A stretch of DNA of 64,000 nt from Hofstenia miamia (Eukaryota; Xenacoelomorpha; Acoela), in NCBI GenBank assembly GCA_004352715.1, contig SCFE01000011.1:2265196-2329195 (forward strand), written 5' to 3'. A program made the translations under genes and the position numbers. Numbering within the stretch: the first letter of the stretch is position 1; the number at the start of each line of letters is the position of its first letter. Shown piece after piece: positions 21,196-33,347 of this stretch. The notes below the pieces were generated by a model, which saw only the letters and a list, made by a program, of their open reading frames with translations, searched no databases and was not told the origin of the DNA.

Positions 21196-23184
21196 TAGGG
21201 ATGGGGCGCAAAAGAATTCGGTTTTTGGCACTTCATTTGAAAACTTTTTTAACTTTAATCTAACATCCTTTAAATTTACCTCTCAAGGCTACAGCAACCT
21301 TGTGTACTTTAATCAATAACCCGTATTGATTTGCAGCAACAATGAATATTAGAGTTAGTGAACTTGTTGCAATTTTAGCCCGCAATTGATACAAGGCCAC
21401 CGAAATACTCGAAATACCTGTTCATAGTTGGGGCGAAGAGAATACTTTTAACTAAGGAAATATACAGCAGAAAAAAAAAGTACACAAAGTAACTTGTCGT
21501 CAAGATGGAGCATTTTACGCGCATACCAGCACGAAACAAAATGCAGTGCAAACACTGCTCGTCTGAGATCACCTTCAAAAGTTCAAAGGAGCATCTTACA
21601 TCCCTTAAACGCCACATATCGAATATTCACCCTGAACTACACGCCGAAAAAGCCGATCACGCGTCTGCTAAAGTTCCGAAGCTCACGGATTACTTTTGTG
21701 CTGGATCCTCATCGACAGGGAATTTTCCGAAATTACCAAAACTCGACCGTGTGACTATAGCGATAGCTTCTGCAAACCATCCATTGCCTTTCAGTATTGT
21801 TGAAGACGAAGTTTTCAAATGGGCTTTTGACTGTGGGAATTTTTCCCGAAAACAGATTCAGGAACATGCTGTAAAGTTAGCTGCTGATTGGCGACTCTGA
21901 GTCTGTGAGTCCTTCAAGGGCAAATTTACCTCAATTTTACTTGACGGCTGGACAAATAATCTTACTGGAACTCATCATATCTGCTTTATGGTTTACGCCA
22001 AAAAAGTTTATTATTGGGCGAGCATCGAATGTAACGATAAAAGTGGTGAAAACATCATGAAAGAAACAAATGAAATCGTGAAACAGATAGAAGAAAATGG
22101 TGGTATAGTCGTTGCAAGCGTGGCAGACAATGCAGCCAACATGAGAAAAGCCCTCCGGCTGTTGAATAGAGAAAATCCAAAGATTGTCAACATCGGCTGC
22201 ACGGTGCATCTACTTAATCTACTTACCGGGGATATATTTCGCAATATTGGCAATGTTATCAATGCGGGCAAGAAACTTGACGAATGGGTGAAAGACGGCT
22301 TGATACCCAGGTATAGCCAAATTCGATGGAACTCGAAATATGACGCATTGAAAACATGTTTAACCAAAGACGATCTGTTTTGCACTGAGCAAGAAAAAGC
22401 ACTATTTATTCAAGCCACGCACATTTTGGATACAACATCAAAATACATAATGGTGTTGTAACGTGACGAAGCAACTATCATCGATGTGGCAGTGGCATTT
22501 CACGACATTTATGAATTGTGGAATACAGACTCAACTCTACCAGAAGATTCAAAAGCTGCGTTGACTTGATTGGTCACAAAACGATGGAAAATGTTCTCCG
22601 ATTCTTTACCGGGAAAGCTGGTTTCTCTTCTTTGTGACTTTTTACCGATTTCCAGAGAAGTTAGGCAGTTCATTCGGCATCACGCTGCAACTGACGACAC
22701 AGTCTCAATGAATTGGATACGCGCGATCTTACCAGCTTCTAGTCTTGAAAAATTCAACAGAGAACTTGATGCCCGAATCTTAGAGGTCGAGATTAACCAC
22801 GCTGATTTTTCAGTTCATAGAACCGTTGCTAACATCTTGCAAAAGATGCCTGTGAGCGAAGCAGCCGTGGAATGAGCTTTTTCGAGACATAAATTAGTTC
22901 ATAACAGACTAAGAGCGAATCTTAGAGCCGAAAATCTGGATTGTCAGCTTTTCCTTCGCTACAATTTTCAGCCGATTCTTGAAATTCCTAACCAAAGCAA
23001 GGATGAGGAAGTGGCGGAAAACGAAATTTTGTCTTGGCTAAATACGTATAATAACTTGGATATTGAATAAATTTAATTTTTTTGCATTGAACCATGTTTT
23101 TAAATATTAGCTGGATCCAGCTTGTGACTTACTGGATCCAAAATCCAGTATAGATGGCTGGATCCAGCAAATTTCCCACCCCTG
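21196..23184 (+). mobile_element. hAT transposon, about 2 kb, decayed
   Basis: Encloses the transposase pseudogene 21505-23070. The right end reads cccacccctg, whose reverse complement caggggtggg resembles a hAT terminus. The left end tagggatgggg at 21196 is a weaker match. I found no convincing 8-bp duplication. CTGGATCCAG motifs repeat four times near the right end (23110-23165). Confidence 0.7.
21505..23070 (+). pseudogene. hAT-family transposase, one frame with four stops
   Basis: 522 codons in one continuous frame with no frameshift. Residues 1-55 form a BED zinc finger (MQCKHCSS... LKRHISNIHPE: C-x2-C, H-x4-H). The RNase H-like core has LLDGWTNN (first catalytic D region, about codon 147), SVADNAANMRKAL, GCTVHLLNLL and IRWNSKYDA. 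The C-terminal hATC dimerisation region is PVSEAAVE, a stop, then AFSRHKLVHNRLRANL. Stops are TGA 21898, TAA 22459, TGA 22567 and TGA 22873. Hermes-type enzymes cut and paste DNA with 8-bp duplications. This copy is inactive, but its continuous frame suggests modest age. Confidence 0.88.
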
Positions 23185-23215
23185 GCCATAGCATTACTGG
23201 TTATACCCAGTAAAA

Positions 23216-23300
23216 TGAAACTTGCAAATATTTACAAGCATTGTGCAAGTATTTGCAAATCTTGCAAAATATAAGTATTTGCGAATATTTGCAAATACTT
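23216..23300. repeat. TTGCAAATA-motif cluster
   Basis: At least six degenerate repeats of ttgcaaata / gcaagtattt within 85 bp. There is no coding sequence. It may be a transposon subterminal region. Confidence 0.6.
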
Positions 23301-23451
23301 TCCAAGTTTTGACAGTATTTTTTTGAAATTTTGATCATTAACAAATACAGAATAAAACGTTTTGAAGGAGTCTTATATTAATATAGAACGTTTTAAGACG
23401 TCTTAATATACACTATGCGTTTTCTAAAAACTTATTAATACAATATCTAAC

Positions 23452-23900
23452 CCACTCTACTTCCATGCCTTGATCTCCTTCTGTTCAATCGACTACTGAC
23501 TCGCAAATTGGATCTTGATCCTTTTGATTTCATCAAGTTCTCTAATTCATGCTGCACTCGCTCTGATGATGTTGTCACCTTCTCCATTCGTGATACAAAT
23601 AAACATCGCACCCTTCACTAGTTTTTCAATCGTGCTTGTACTGCTGCTAATTACATCTTGACTCTCAATCCTCCAACAGCGATTGATTTCTTTTCCCCGC
23701 CACCGAGCTTCAAGAAATCTTTGATGGCTTTCCTCTTTGCTGAGCCCTTCTCCAATTTCGCCTACTCTTCAGTTTGCTCCTATTTCATCTCCTGTTACTG
23801 TTCTCGCTGCCGTAAAACTTCACTTGTTTTTATTTTTTTGTTGTATATGCCTTCAGCGGCTAAATATAGTCATTCATTATTATTATTATCATTATTATTG
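23452..23900 (+). pseudogene. 5'-truncated LINE family 4, copy 2
   Basis: Matches the last ~430 bp of the LINE at 12250-15970, from the SLYFHACD region through the ORF2 stop, the 3' UTR (ggctaaatatagtcatt) and an (ATT)n tail. The tail and 5' truncation are those of a normal aborted retrotransposition. A stop and indels break the frame; 23658-23915 is the longest open piece. Confidence 0.88.
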
Positions 23901-24189
23901 CTGAATACCATCTAGTGTCAACAGATATTGTAAAACAATTACTAAACCTTTGTTAAACGATTTTAAAACCATCTCTGAATATTTTCTAAGCCATTTCTAA
24001 ATTTTTGAATTTCGATATTTAAAGCCAGAGTGTTCAGACAGCGAGCGTGGGCTTACTCGATATTTAAACAGTTAAGTTACTAAGATAGCATTCACACAGA
24101 AAGCGCGCTTTCACCTTTTGTATTCCAAAATCTGATATAAATTTGCAACAAAAACTCTTAAACAATTTCTTTAGATCATATTTATACAA

Positions 24190-26593
24190 TTTATTAGATT
24201 TCAGTCATGCCTGTGGCTAATGTATCGCTTGCAGATCTACACAATCTTTTGGATGCCCAATTTGCTTTGGTGGTTGGTTCTTTAAAGAAAGATACCATTA
24301 TCTCTCTGCTTCGCCATGCTTTCACCTCCTTGTCACGTTCACATCAGTCTTTCAACGTCAGCCCTTCCAGTGTTGCTTAGTCATCCTTGTCAGATCCCTT
24401 GCCAAACTTACCTCTTATATCTAATCCATTCAAACTCAAATGTTCTCTTACTGGTCTTCCGCCTCACGTACCATTCCTAATCGTCCCAATCCTGCCTCAC
24501 GTTCTGCTCTTGCTGCTGCTCCCTCTCATGTGCTGCCACTTGCCCCTGAACAGTCTGTTCCACCGCCTACTCACTGCAATCATCGCTCTCGGCACATCCT
24601 TGGTACTAGTTCTTCATATCAACTGCTTGTTGTTCCGATTATTTCTCTTCCTCGTCCTCCTAGTAAAGCTCACATCTATATTGGCCGTTTTGCTAATTCT
24701 GTTTCTGCTTCTGATATTGCTGATCATCTCCGTTGCTTCTCACTCCAATTTGATTACTTCCTTGCCATCCCACCACGTACGGATTCTCCATTAGACTCCT
24801 TCCATATTGTCTGTAATCAATAGTCTCATCTTGCTCTCATGGATCATGAAGTTTGGACAGATTTCGTCTTGATCCGATACTCTTTGATGCTTCTCGTCAT
24901 GATTGATTACCTGTGCCTCCTAGCTTGTAACTTACTCCTCATTACACTCTGCTTCCTCTTTTTTGCTCGCCAATGCTCACAGTCTTGTCTCATTAAACCG
25001 TCGTCTCAGTTTTTACAATCTCTTCTTGAAGTCTCCTGTTGACTTCCTTTTCATTACTGAAACCTGGCTTGATCCTTCTGTTGCTGACAGTGTTGTTTTT
25101 CCTAACTCCACACCTAAAGTTCTCTCTCGTATGGTCGTCATGGTGGTGTTGTCATTGCCTCACATCGCTCTAACCTTGACACCCACCCCGTCTCCTTTGA
25201 GTCTCTTCATTTTATTTCTGTTGTGGCTTTGCTGTTGTTTTCAGTGATCACATTGTTTCTCGTCTCTCCTTCCAACAGTCCTTTTCGTATTCCCCTTGCT
25301 AATTTTTCATCCATGCTTGAATACTTTCAGGATCAGTCTATCATTCTTTCTTTAATGCCCATGATATTTCCCTCATGCTTAAGTCCTGCAAGTTGTCTGG
25401 TCCTTACTATCCCTAATGGCGTCTCACCTTTGTAATTCACAAAACCTCAACTCTTTCCATCCATTTAAACCATCTTTTCTCCTACATTTGTTCTAAGCGT
25501 TTTCCGCTTTGCTGGAAAACATCTTGGATCTCTCCATTGTTAAAATCCAATCCGCTTCCTTCCTCTTAAGTCACTCCTTATCGTCCAATAGATATTCTTC
25601 CTCGGCTGTTAATCAACTTTGAGCGCCTTGTCTTTCGTTGTGTTCCCTAAAATTCGCGACCTCATCACCTCTTCTTAGCATGGCAACCTTCCGGGTCCTT
25701 CTACCATCACTAACTTACTCACTTTGATTGAACACTGCTATTTCCACTGTGATCGGATTGATCCTGGTTGAATTATCTTTCTTGGCATTTCTAAAGCTCT
25801 GATCGGCTTCCTTATTCTATTCTTGACAAGTTAAGTTCATTTGGCTTAGATGTTGATTTCACCGAACTCTTCCATTTTTATCTGTCCAATCGTTGTCAGT
25901 GTGTCAAAATCAACTCATCTATTTCTTCTGCTCTTGTCTCTAGTGGTACTCCTCAAGCTTCTGTTTTTTTCTTCCTCGTTGCTATCAACGACCTCCCTCA
26001 ATCTGTCCTCAACTCGTCTTGTCTACTGTAGGCTGATGACGCTGCGATTTTCGACTTTGGTAGTTCTTTTGCCTCCAATGTTATCTCTGATCTTGAACTT
26101 TTGTCTACTTCGTCTTCCGGGAACCATTTTGATTTTAGCCCAACCAAGACATGTGGTATTTCCTCACTCTTTGCCCTCTTCCGCAATGTTCCTTTTAATT
26201 CCACGGCTGCTGTGAAACGCTCTTTGTTCAAGCCCATTTCTCATGCCATTCTTCTCTATGCATCTCCCTGTTGGTGGCCTTCCCGTTCTTTGTTCCACTC
26301 TATGAGCGTTTCCAGAAACGTGCCTTCAAATGGATCTCTCCCTTGCCATACAAAGATGCTCTTCTCAAATTCTGCACTCTCCCGCTGTCACTCTACTTTC
26401 ATGCCTGTGATCTTCTGTTCAATTGCTTGCTCACTCGCAAATTGGATCTTGATCCTTTTGACTTCATTAAGTTCCTTAATTCCCCCTCCACTTGCTCTGA
26501 TGATGTCACTTTCTCCATTCGTCGTCCCAAGAAACATCGCGCCCTTCACTCGTTTTTCAATCGTGTTTGTACTGCTGCTAATTACATCTCTTT
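24190..26593 (+). pseudogene. LINE family 4, copy 3 (older, internally deleted)
   Basis: Begins with ttattagatttcag and an ORF1 start at 24206 (MPVANVSLADLHNLLDAQFA). It keeps the RRM-like block (AHIYIGRFANSVSASDIADH, 24670), and then ORF2 starts at LLANAHSLVS (24963). The end of the endonuclease and the RT N-terminus (about 860 bp in copy 1) are deleted near 25335, as is about 140 bp near 26160. The RT box retains ADD (preceded by a TAG) near 26035, unlike copies 1 and 4. It stops at 26593 without the 3' UTR or tail. Many stops and frameshifts show greater age. It is a useful outgroup for reading lesions in copies 1 and 4. Confidence 0.87.
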
Positions 26594-26759
26594 TAATGCA
26601 TTTGATTTATATCAATAATTGAACTAGTAATGTACTTTGATATAATTCATGATTTAAAACCGATTAAAACCAATGATTGAAATCGAGTGATTTAAATGCT
26701 TAGTTAATTCTATTTGACAGAAATTAGAAAGTTTATAGGAATTGGTAATGAAAGACTAA

Positions 26760-27170
26760 TTTTTTCGGATCTTTCTTACTCCCCTTCCCGCACGAACATT
26801 ACTTTTAACGAACATGGAATGTTTGCATTGGAAACATGAAATAGGATTGGTAACTTTGGTTCAGGATTTAGGTCTATAAAAAATATTAATTTAGGGTTTT
26901 AGATTGAGGAACAATGGATTTCTGACTTTTGTTTAGGGTTTTGATATTTAAAAAAGGTCTTTAATTAGAAATTTAGGTTTTAGTTTAGGAAACATGAATT
27001 TGTGACTTTGGTTTAGGGTTTAGATCTATAAAAATAAGAATTTAAGCTATTCCGACTTTGGTTTATGGTTTTGGCCTATAAAAAATAAAAATTTAGTTTA
27101 GGATTATGGTTAAAATTAGGTGAAGACTAGATCCTGAAAGGTGATTATAATTTGGTGGGATGAAGAATTA
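26760..27170. repeat. Degenerate TTTAGGGTTT-rich array
   Basis: About five units of 50-60 bp containing tttagggttt, ggtctataaaa and aatttaggt. It is related in reverse complement to the interior of the MITE at 4410-4697, and resembles interstitial telomere-like sequence only superficially. Confidence 0.65.
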
Positions 27171-27350
27171 TCCGGGAAATCCAGAAAAATGAAGAATTGA
27201 CCGAGATTAGAGTTAGGGTTAGAATTATTCAATTGAAAAACTTTGAGCAATTTAAATCTGTTTACTCTCAGCTGCAATTTTCTGATCTAAATTTCTGTTA
27301 TAATTTTATCAAACTTGACATGGCTTTAATTTTAAATCCACAAAATTCTT

Positions 27351-27657
27351 ATTCGATATTTTGAAATGCATAATTTCAATCTGGAAAATGTGCTAGTGCA
27401 ACACTACCAAAGCGCTATATAGCTACATAGCGTGCAAAAGTTTTTTGCTGATTTCTATAAATTTATTCTTCTTTAAGGTTTAAGTAGTAAACATAAATAC
27501 TATTTCATATTAATCTGTACATTATCACTCATTTTTTTCTATAAATATAGTTTCAAACACTGGCGATTTGCTAGCAGAACCTAGTCACATGTATGCCAGC
27601 TATTGTTACCTTTTTGTTGAAGGCAACGCTAGCGCATTTCTAGCTAAAACATAATTA
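27351..27657 (-). repeat. Dispersed 0.3-kb repeat family 2, copy B (inverted)
   Basis: Reverse-complement match to 1393-1699 over its whole length (for example gctatatagctacatagcgtgcaaa and the gctagcgcatttctagctaaaac end, the latter split by no large indel). Both copies keep near-inverted ends. Confidence 0.75.
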
Positions 27658-28365
27658 GTATAGAAATCTTAATGAAAGACTATGGTAAGTTAAACAATTT
27701 TAGATATGATGCTATCAAGTATTAAATGATATTTGACTTCATAAACCATAATATGGTTTAAAATAAAATTTTTTTTGCTTATCATTAGTTGCAATCGTGA
27801 ATATTATTATTAACATAAGAATAATTTATGCAACACTGGCTTAGAATTATTTCTAACCTACTAAAGCTCCCTTTGACTTTCTGCTTTATTGCAATGCCCT
27901 GAAAAAATTACTTTAATTCTAATCAAAATTGAAATATTTAATTTAAGTTTTTTACTTCCAACGAGATTACCACATTTTTTAAGAGTACATACAAGGACAT
28001 GTTAACTAAAACAATATTTCATGGAATGTCAATGCTTCAAATCTGATTTTGCAATTGATGGTTGACTGCTTTTTTAAGCTAATCTTGCATATGTATTCAT
28101 TTGTTTACTGCAGTGTTAAACATGCTGTGCAAAGCAATGATTTCTACTACTAATAAAAAATTTTAATACAATTTTGCGGATTTGTTGAAGAATGCTGATA
28201 TAACTTTGAATAATTCGTAAAACATTCATTGAAATATAAGTGCAGAAAACTTCACTAGCATAAACAAAATTCCAAAAAGTGTACGGTAGACAATTGCTAA
28301 GCTAATTTTCCAGTAGGTTATCGAATGTCTTGGATTTTTAGCAGCGTCAGCAAAAGTTCTGCAGG
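27658..28365. other. No gene recognised
   Basis: AT-rich sequence without frames, repeats or motifs I can support. Confidence 0.5.
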
Positions 28366-28373
28366 AGAACAAT

Positions 28374-28586
28374 CACGGGCGTACCCAGGATTTTCTGATG
28401 GGGGGGACATTATTGTTATTATTTGAAAATTTTGAGAAAATAGACCATAAAAAATGAATTTGACGATCCTAGATTTGAAATTTTTCAATTTTTTACGAAA
28501 AATTTATTGATTTACCCAGTCAAAATTAAATTTGGAAGCCTGGGGGAGGGGGGAAATTCCACCATGTCCCCCTGGGTACGCCACTG
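28374..28586 (+). mobile_element. hAT-type MITE, family 1 copy C
   Basis: 213 bp, flanked by a perfect 8-bp duplication agaacaat (28366-28373 and 28587-28594). The left end is CACGGGCGTACCCAGG, and the right end in reverse is CAGTGGCGTACCCAGG. It shares the interior of copies A and B. Confidence 0.9.
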
Positions 28587-28594
28587 AGAACAAT

Positions 28595-29203
28595 TAATTC
28601 TTCTGAAAGAAAATGTAAACAAATTCAAGTACAACCGATTAGCGGAGAAGAACTACAGAAATTATTTGCAATTTTTCTTGAAAATGTTTTATTAAATGAA
28701 CTGCAGAAGCAAAACTAAACTTTTTTTTATAATACATGTATTAGAGAATATTTTTCTAAGAAATCTATTTTTCATAGTTTCTTATTTATACTAATTTGGT
28801 TACTTAAAAATATTTGCTTGCCTAGCTTTTGCATGTGTTTAAAATGCAATAGCTATATCGCAAAGTGTTTGTGAGAACACGCCCTAATCATATCAACTTA
28901 AAGGGCTGTTCAAAGCTTTTATGTTTTAAAAGTCATATAATATAAGTCTTGCAAAACAGACTGGTATATGTGATAATATAATACTTATAATTTTTAAAAT
29001 ACCAAATTTGCATAAAAAATTTTTTCTAAAGTAATGTTGTAATTTATACTTAGTATAATTTTCTTGAAAAAGTTCAACAAAATCATTATAAATGATTTAA
29101 ATTACAGAATCATAAAGTTTTTATTGCCTTCACAAACCATTATTTATAATATAAAATATAGTTAATTGCGTTTAATTTGCAAATCATATAGGCGTTATTG
29201 TAG
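28595..29203. other. No gene recognised
   Basis: AT-rich DNA with no supported feature. Confidence 0.5.
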
Positions 29204-29300
29204 CAGAGATTGAACCGGCTACCGGCCGGCCGGGGCCGCTAATTTACCGACCTGCAGCCACTTTTAAATTTCATGAAAGGCCGGTAAAATTACCGGCCGA
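29204..29300. mobile_element. CCGG-rich transposon terminus, second copy
   Basis: CAGAGATTGAACCGG followed by clustered CCGGCCGG and GGCCGGTAAA motifs, as at 4713-4812. I could not locate its opposite end. Confidence 0.5.
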
Positions 29301-29771
29301 AATTTAAAAAATATTCTTGTTTTTTATTATAAACATGGAATACTTTGTTTAGTTTGGGAGGAATTTCTATTAAAATCTAAAGTTCGAAAAAATATTATAC
29401 TATGAGCAATTTACAGTATTGCAATTTGAATAATAATTACATTTACATTCTGGAATCTCTCCTAAATTTTGCTACAAACGGAGTTGTTCTGCTTTTTGAT
29501 AGGGTAATTTTACTTTAGTTTTCTATGGAACTTACTAATAATATTAAAAGAACCTGTTTATAATACTGAAAATATAATGTATAAGATTTAAGATTGAAAT
29601 AAACTAACTAAATAAAAACTGAAACGTTCACAATTTTCCATTCACTGAAAGTGAAAACAGCTGATTAAAGTTATAAAAAATATCAAAATTGTGCTTTGTA
29701 GAAATATAGTTATAATAGATTGAAATTTGCGTTATGCAATATCAGCTCTATGCATCGCCATGTGTAAAACA

Positions 29772-29809
<38 letters not shown>

Positions 29810-30562
29810 TATTGCCAAAATCAAAGCCTTGTAACCCTTAGAAATAGAAACAAATAAAATGTAAATAATAAAGCCAATAAATTGCGTATGTACTTTTTTA
29901 CAAATTTACATTTTCTATTAATAATCAACTTATGTATATTTCATCAATCAGTTAAAAATGTGTACTGAGGCGGCGAAAACAACAATATATATATAAATAT
30001 ATTATATAAATATATAATATGTGGTACCACAAATATAACTTAATTCCTTTTACTTCTCCTGGGCAGGGATGAACATATGTATAATTTGTTTAACAGATCT
30101 GTTAACAGTTTGGTTAAAGACCATCTCAGTTGAAAAAATTTAATGAGAAATCCATTTGGTTACACAAATATATTCCAGTTTACGCTCAATGAATCTGCTT
30201 AACAATAATATGGCCAATACTGCCCCAGAGTATTGTCGCGATCGCTTTTTTTTGGTCCGTGTATGTATGTATGTATTTTGCCAAAAAAAACTCGTGTACG
30301 TATTTCATGTGTAGGTATTCGTGTATGAGGCTGCACATATGTTTTTCATCGTTACCATAGGCAAATGCAAGCTTTTTGTTGAAAATTATGTATTAATCGG
30401 ATTATGTTACGCACGTGTAACTACACTGTAAGGAAAGCAAATTACATCAAAATTATAATTGAACTACAAATACAATTTTTTATTTTACATTTCAATAATA
30501 CGTTATCCCTCAAAGACTTGCCTCAAAAACTTGGAAATTTTTTTCTAACTTACAATTTTTAG
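29301..30562. other. No gene recognised; upstream of an exon-like ORF
   Basis: AT-rich, with (AT)n at 29773-29806 and an imperfect palindrome of ata/tat near 29985-30022. A polypyrimidine stretch precedes the acceptor at 30561. Confidence 0.45.
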
Positions 30563-31118
30563 ATTACTCGTTTCTAAGCTGCACACATTTATTGAAAAGA
30601 TTTGTGTACAAAAAGACTCGCTCCCCATCGCTCAGTCGTACAAGCCACCTCAAAACTATTCCAATCCATACTATGTAGGTCATCAGAGAAAAACAAAAAG
30701 CAACATAACAAACGCAGCAAGAGTTCTTGGAATTAGGGATTCACAAGCAATTGACCAAGCCTTGCAACGATCTTTGTCTGCAAGGCATTTGGAACCATTT
30801 AAGGTCCACTGTGCAGATAAATGCCTTAACATTTCCGAAGCGTATGCTCTGGAACATCGCTGCAAAGAATTGAAGAACTTCATTATAACATCTTCAAGGA
30901 AATACCTGACGAACGAGGAAATCAAGAGAAACCCTCCGAATCCGATTGACATCTACAAGAGAATCAAGAAAACTCAATTCAAGGAGAAGGAAATTATGAT
31001 TAAAGACTTTGAAAACTATTCAGATATAAATACTAAGGAGGACAAATATTTCCCCCTAAAAATCACAGAATTCACAGATTTCACAGATTTGAGAACGCTT
31101 CTTACACACCAGCTGTGA
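30563..31118 (+). CDS. Probable terminal exon of an unrecognised host gene
   Basis: The acceptor ctaacttacaatttttag ends at 30562. The frame starting at 30564 is open for about 184 codons to the TGA at 31116-31118, with no ATG needed at the exon start. Composition (charged, balanced, CpG present) looks coding. The peptide includes SYKPPQNYSNPYYVGHQ, then NAARVLGIRDSQAIDQALQR, then HCADKCLNISEAYALEHRCK, and a lysine-rich tail with PPNPIDIYKRIKK. It contains no transposon motif, has no second copy in the window and no TM segment. An EFTDFTDL repeat near the C-terminus reflects a small tandem DNA duplication. I do not recognise the family. It could instead be a processed or partial gene. Confidence 0.55.
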
Positions 31119-32457
31119 AATACAGAATGATTTCAACCGATTTACAATCGCTCATATTTTACAGTTTTATCCTGCAAATTCTTTCCAACTTTGCTTATCG
31201 GACAACTATATTCCATGCATTTTGTACATTTAGCTTTGACGTCTTTCATAGTTTACGTTTAATTGATAAATCGAGTATCATTTTAAGCTTGTTGCGTTAA
31301 CATTTATATGTGATAAAACCAGGAGCGGGTTCACAATATGATTGAGAAGATGGGACAAAATTTATGCAGATGCATTAATGTATTCAACTCTTTGTTGTTA
31401 GCACCAATTGAATTTTAGTGCATCATTAATTTCTGTAAAACTGCTACCACCAAAGTCGATTTTTTAAAATGGCTAGGGGATATTAGGGGCTGTAATTCTC
31501 CAGAATAACTAAACTTTAAAACCTTTAGGCAATAGGTTAAACATAGGGATTAGGAGGCATTTTGTTTTTGGCTCGTGATATATCGTGCTGAAGCTCGACC
31601 CAGCTCGTTAGAATCTCGGCTCGTTGACAATTTCAATATCAACATCCGTCCCAATCTTTACAAAATCAGTTTCTTGCAACTTACCAAATGAGTTTGTTTT
31701 GTGGAGTCTCAACTAAATAAACATGACGCTATCTATAATTTTGACCACATTTTCATTTGAAAAAATCCGATCATACAATGATAGAGAGTACAAAAGACCG
31801 ATTAATCTGTTTTAAGATTCACAACTCGAACACACCTCATGAATTTATCTTAGATTTTTTGTGCCAGAAACGAACTTTTTAAAATTCCCTAGCACGAAGG
31901 AAGAACATTAAGTTTTAAGTAAATGTCAGATTGGACAATCGTTTATTGTATAAATAACAATGAAATATATTTCATTAAGCAGCATATTTTCAATGATGTC
32001 CAAAACAATAATCTTCTGCATATTCATTATAATTAGCAAAAGTATGATTGGTGTTGGCAGGTAGGCAGACTGAAACCTTGCGGGACTAAAAATATTGAAA
32101 GGACGGAATGGGATGGAACCAATCCAAAAATAAATATTTAACCGGGACCGACGCTAACAAATTACCTCAGTTCCTGATGTAAGTCAAGGAACAATAATTT
32201 ATTTTGTGCTAATTAATCAGTGGCATAATAGTCAAAGCCTCGTTACTGGTTATTTTACTGATAAATACCTTGCGCACTTATTTGTTTTTATTGGTAAAAT
32301 GAATATGGCCGTAGTTCAACTAAAAGTCAATTGTGGTAAATATTCGCAAAAGAATGACACTGCTTGAAAAACGTTGGAAATTTTTTCAATGGAATTTTCA
32401 CTAATTATTAATTTGTTGCAGCTTTTGTTCGAAGTTAATTACTTATCAACATGCAAC
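31119..32457. other. Presumed 3' flank, no gene recognised
   Basis: Downstream of the exon-like ORF. No clear AATAAA signal within 200 bp (gataaa variants occur near 31265 and 31312). Otherwise AT-rich with nothing supported. Confidence 0.4.
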
Positions 32458-33312
32458 TAGTGCTGGATCCGGTCCGGTTAAAGCCAGTTAATTTGCAGGA
32501 TCCGGTTAATCAGGTTAAAATCCGGTTAAGGAATTCAACTTTTGATTTTCAAAATTTATTGATTACAATTATTGCAGTGTTACAAAACAACAGAAATCGT
32601 CTCAAAGGCTGCTAAGATTCATAGTTGATTTCATTCTAGTCCTAAATCTACATTTTGCCATTCAAATAATGGAATAGCAATATTTCAAAAATAATTATCA
32701 AATTTAAGAGAAAATGATGCATCGAATCCAACATGTTTGAATTCGCATTGTTGTTTTTAGATTATACTTCAAATAGATAAAATCATTCATACATTTCTAA
32801 ATTCCTTATTCTACTAAAATTTTGTGTAACTACATACATTTCTTTCATTAAATTTCGATAGACTTTTCGTTCATTTTCATTAATGTTTGCTTTCAGTTGT
32901 AAAATCAAAAACGATATAAATAAATAAATAAATAAATATATATATATATATATATAATTTATATATATATATATATATGTTTATTTATTTATTTAGATTT
33001 ATATTTCGGTGATAACCAATTTTATAATACATGTTGACCAATGCTTAAAAGAAAGGTCAGTGACACGCGACCAACTAGAACTAATGAATATAATAAAGAT
33101 GACAGGGCGCAACAAATATCACCTGCCTACTGCTGTGTGTTGGTGGAGTCTATGCCGACCGCATTAAGGCAGTTGTTGCTGTAAAGGTGGACATATAAAG
33201 TATTAAAAAAACATTTTAGTGTTTGCGATTTAGCATTATGCCAAATGCGCAATTATATAGAGTTTTTTTGAAATCAAATGTGTTTTTTCGTTGTTGCTAA
33301 TCCGGTGACCAC

Positions 33313-33347
<35 letters not shown>

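Noticed and set aside
21988-22385. Minus-strand frames opposite the hAT transposase
   Set aside because: The plus strand carries recognisable hAT motifs. The minus frames are shadows.
26760-27170. True interstitial telomere
   Set aside because: TTTAGGG-like motifs are irregular and embedded in 50-60-bp units rather than contiguous hexamer or heptamer repeats.
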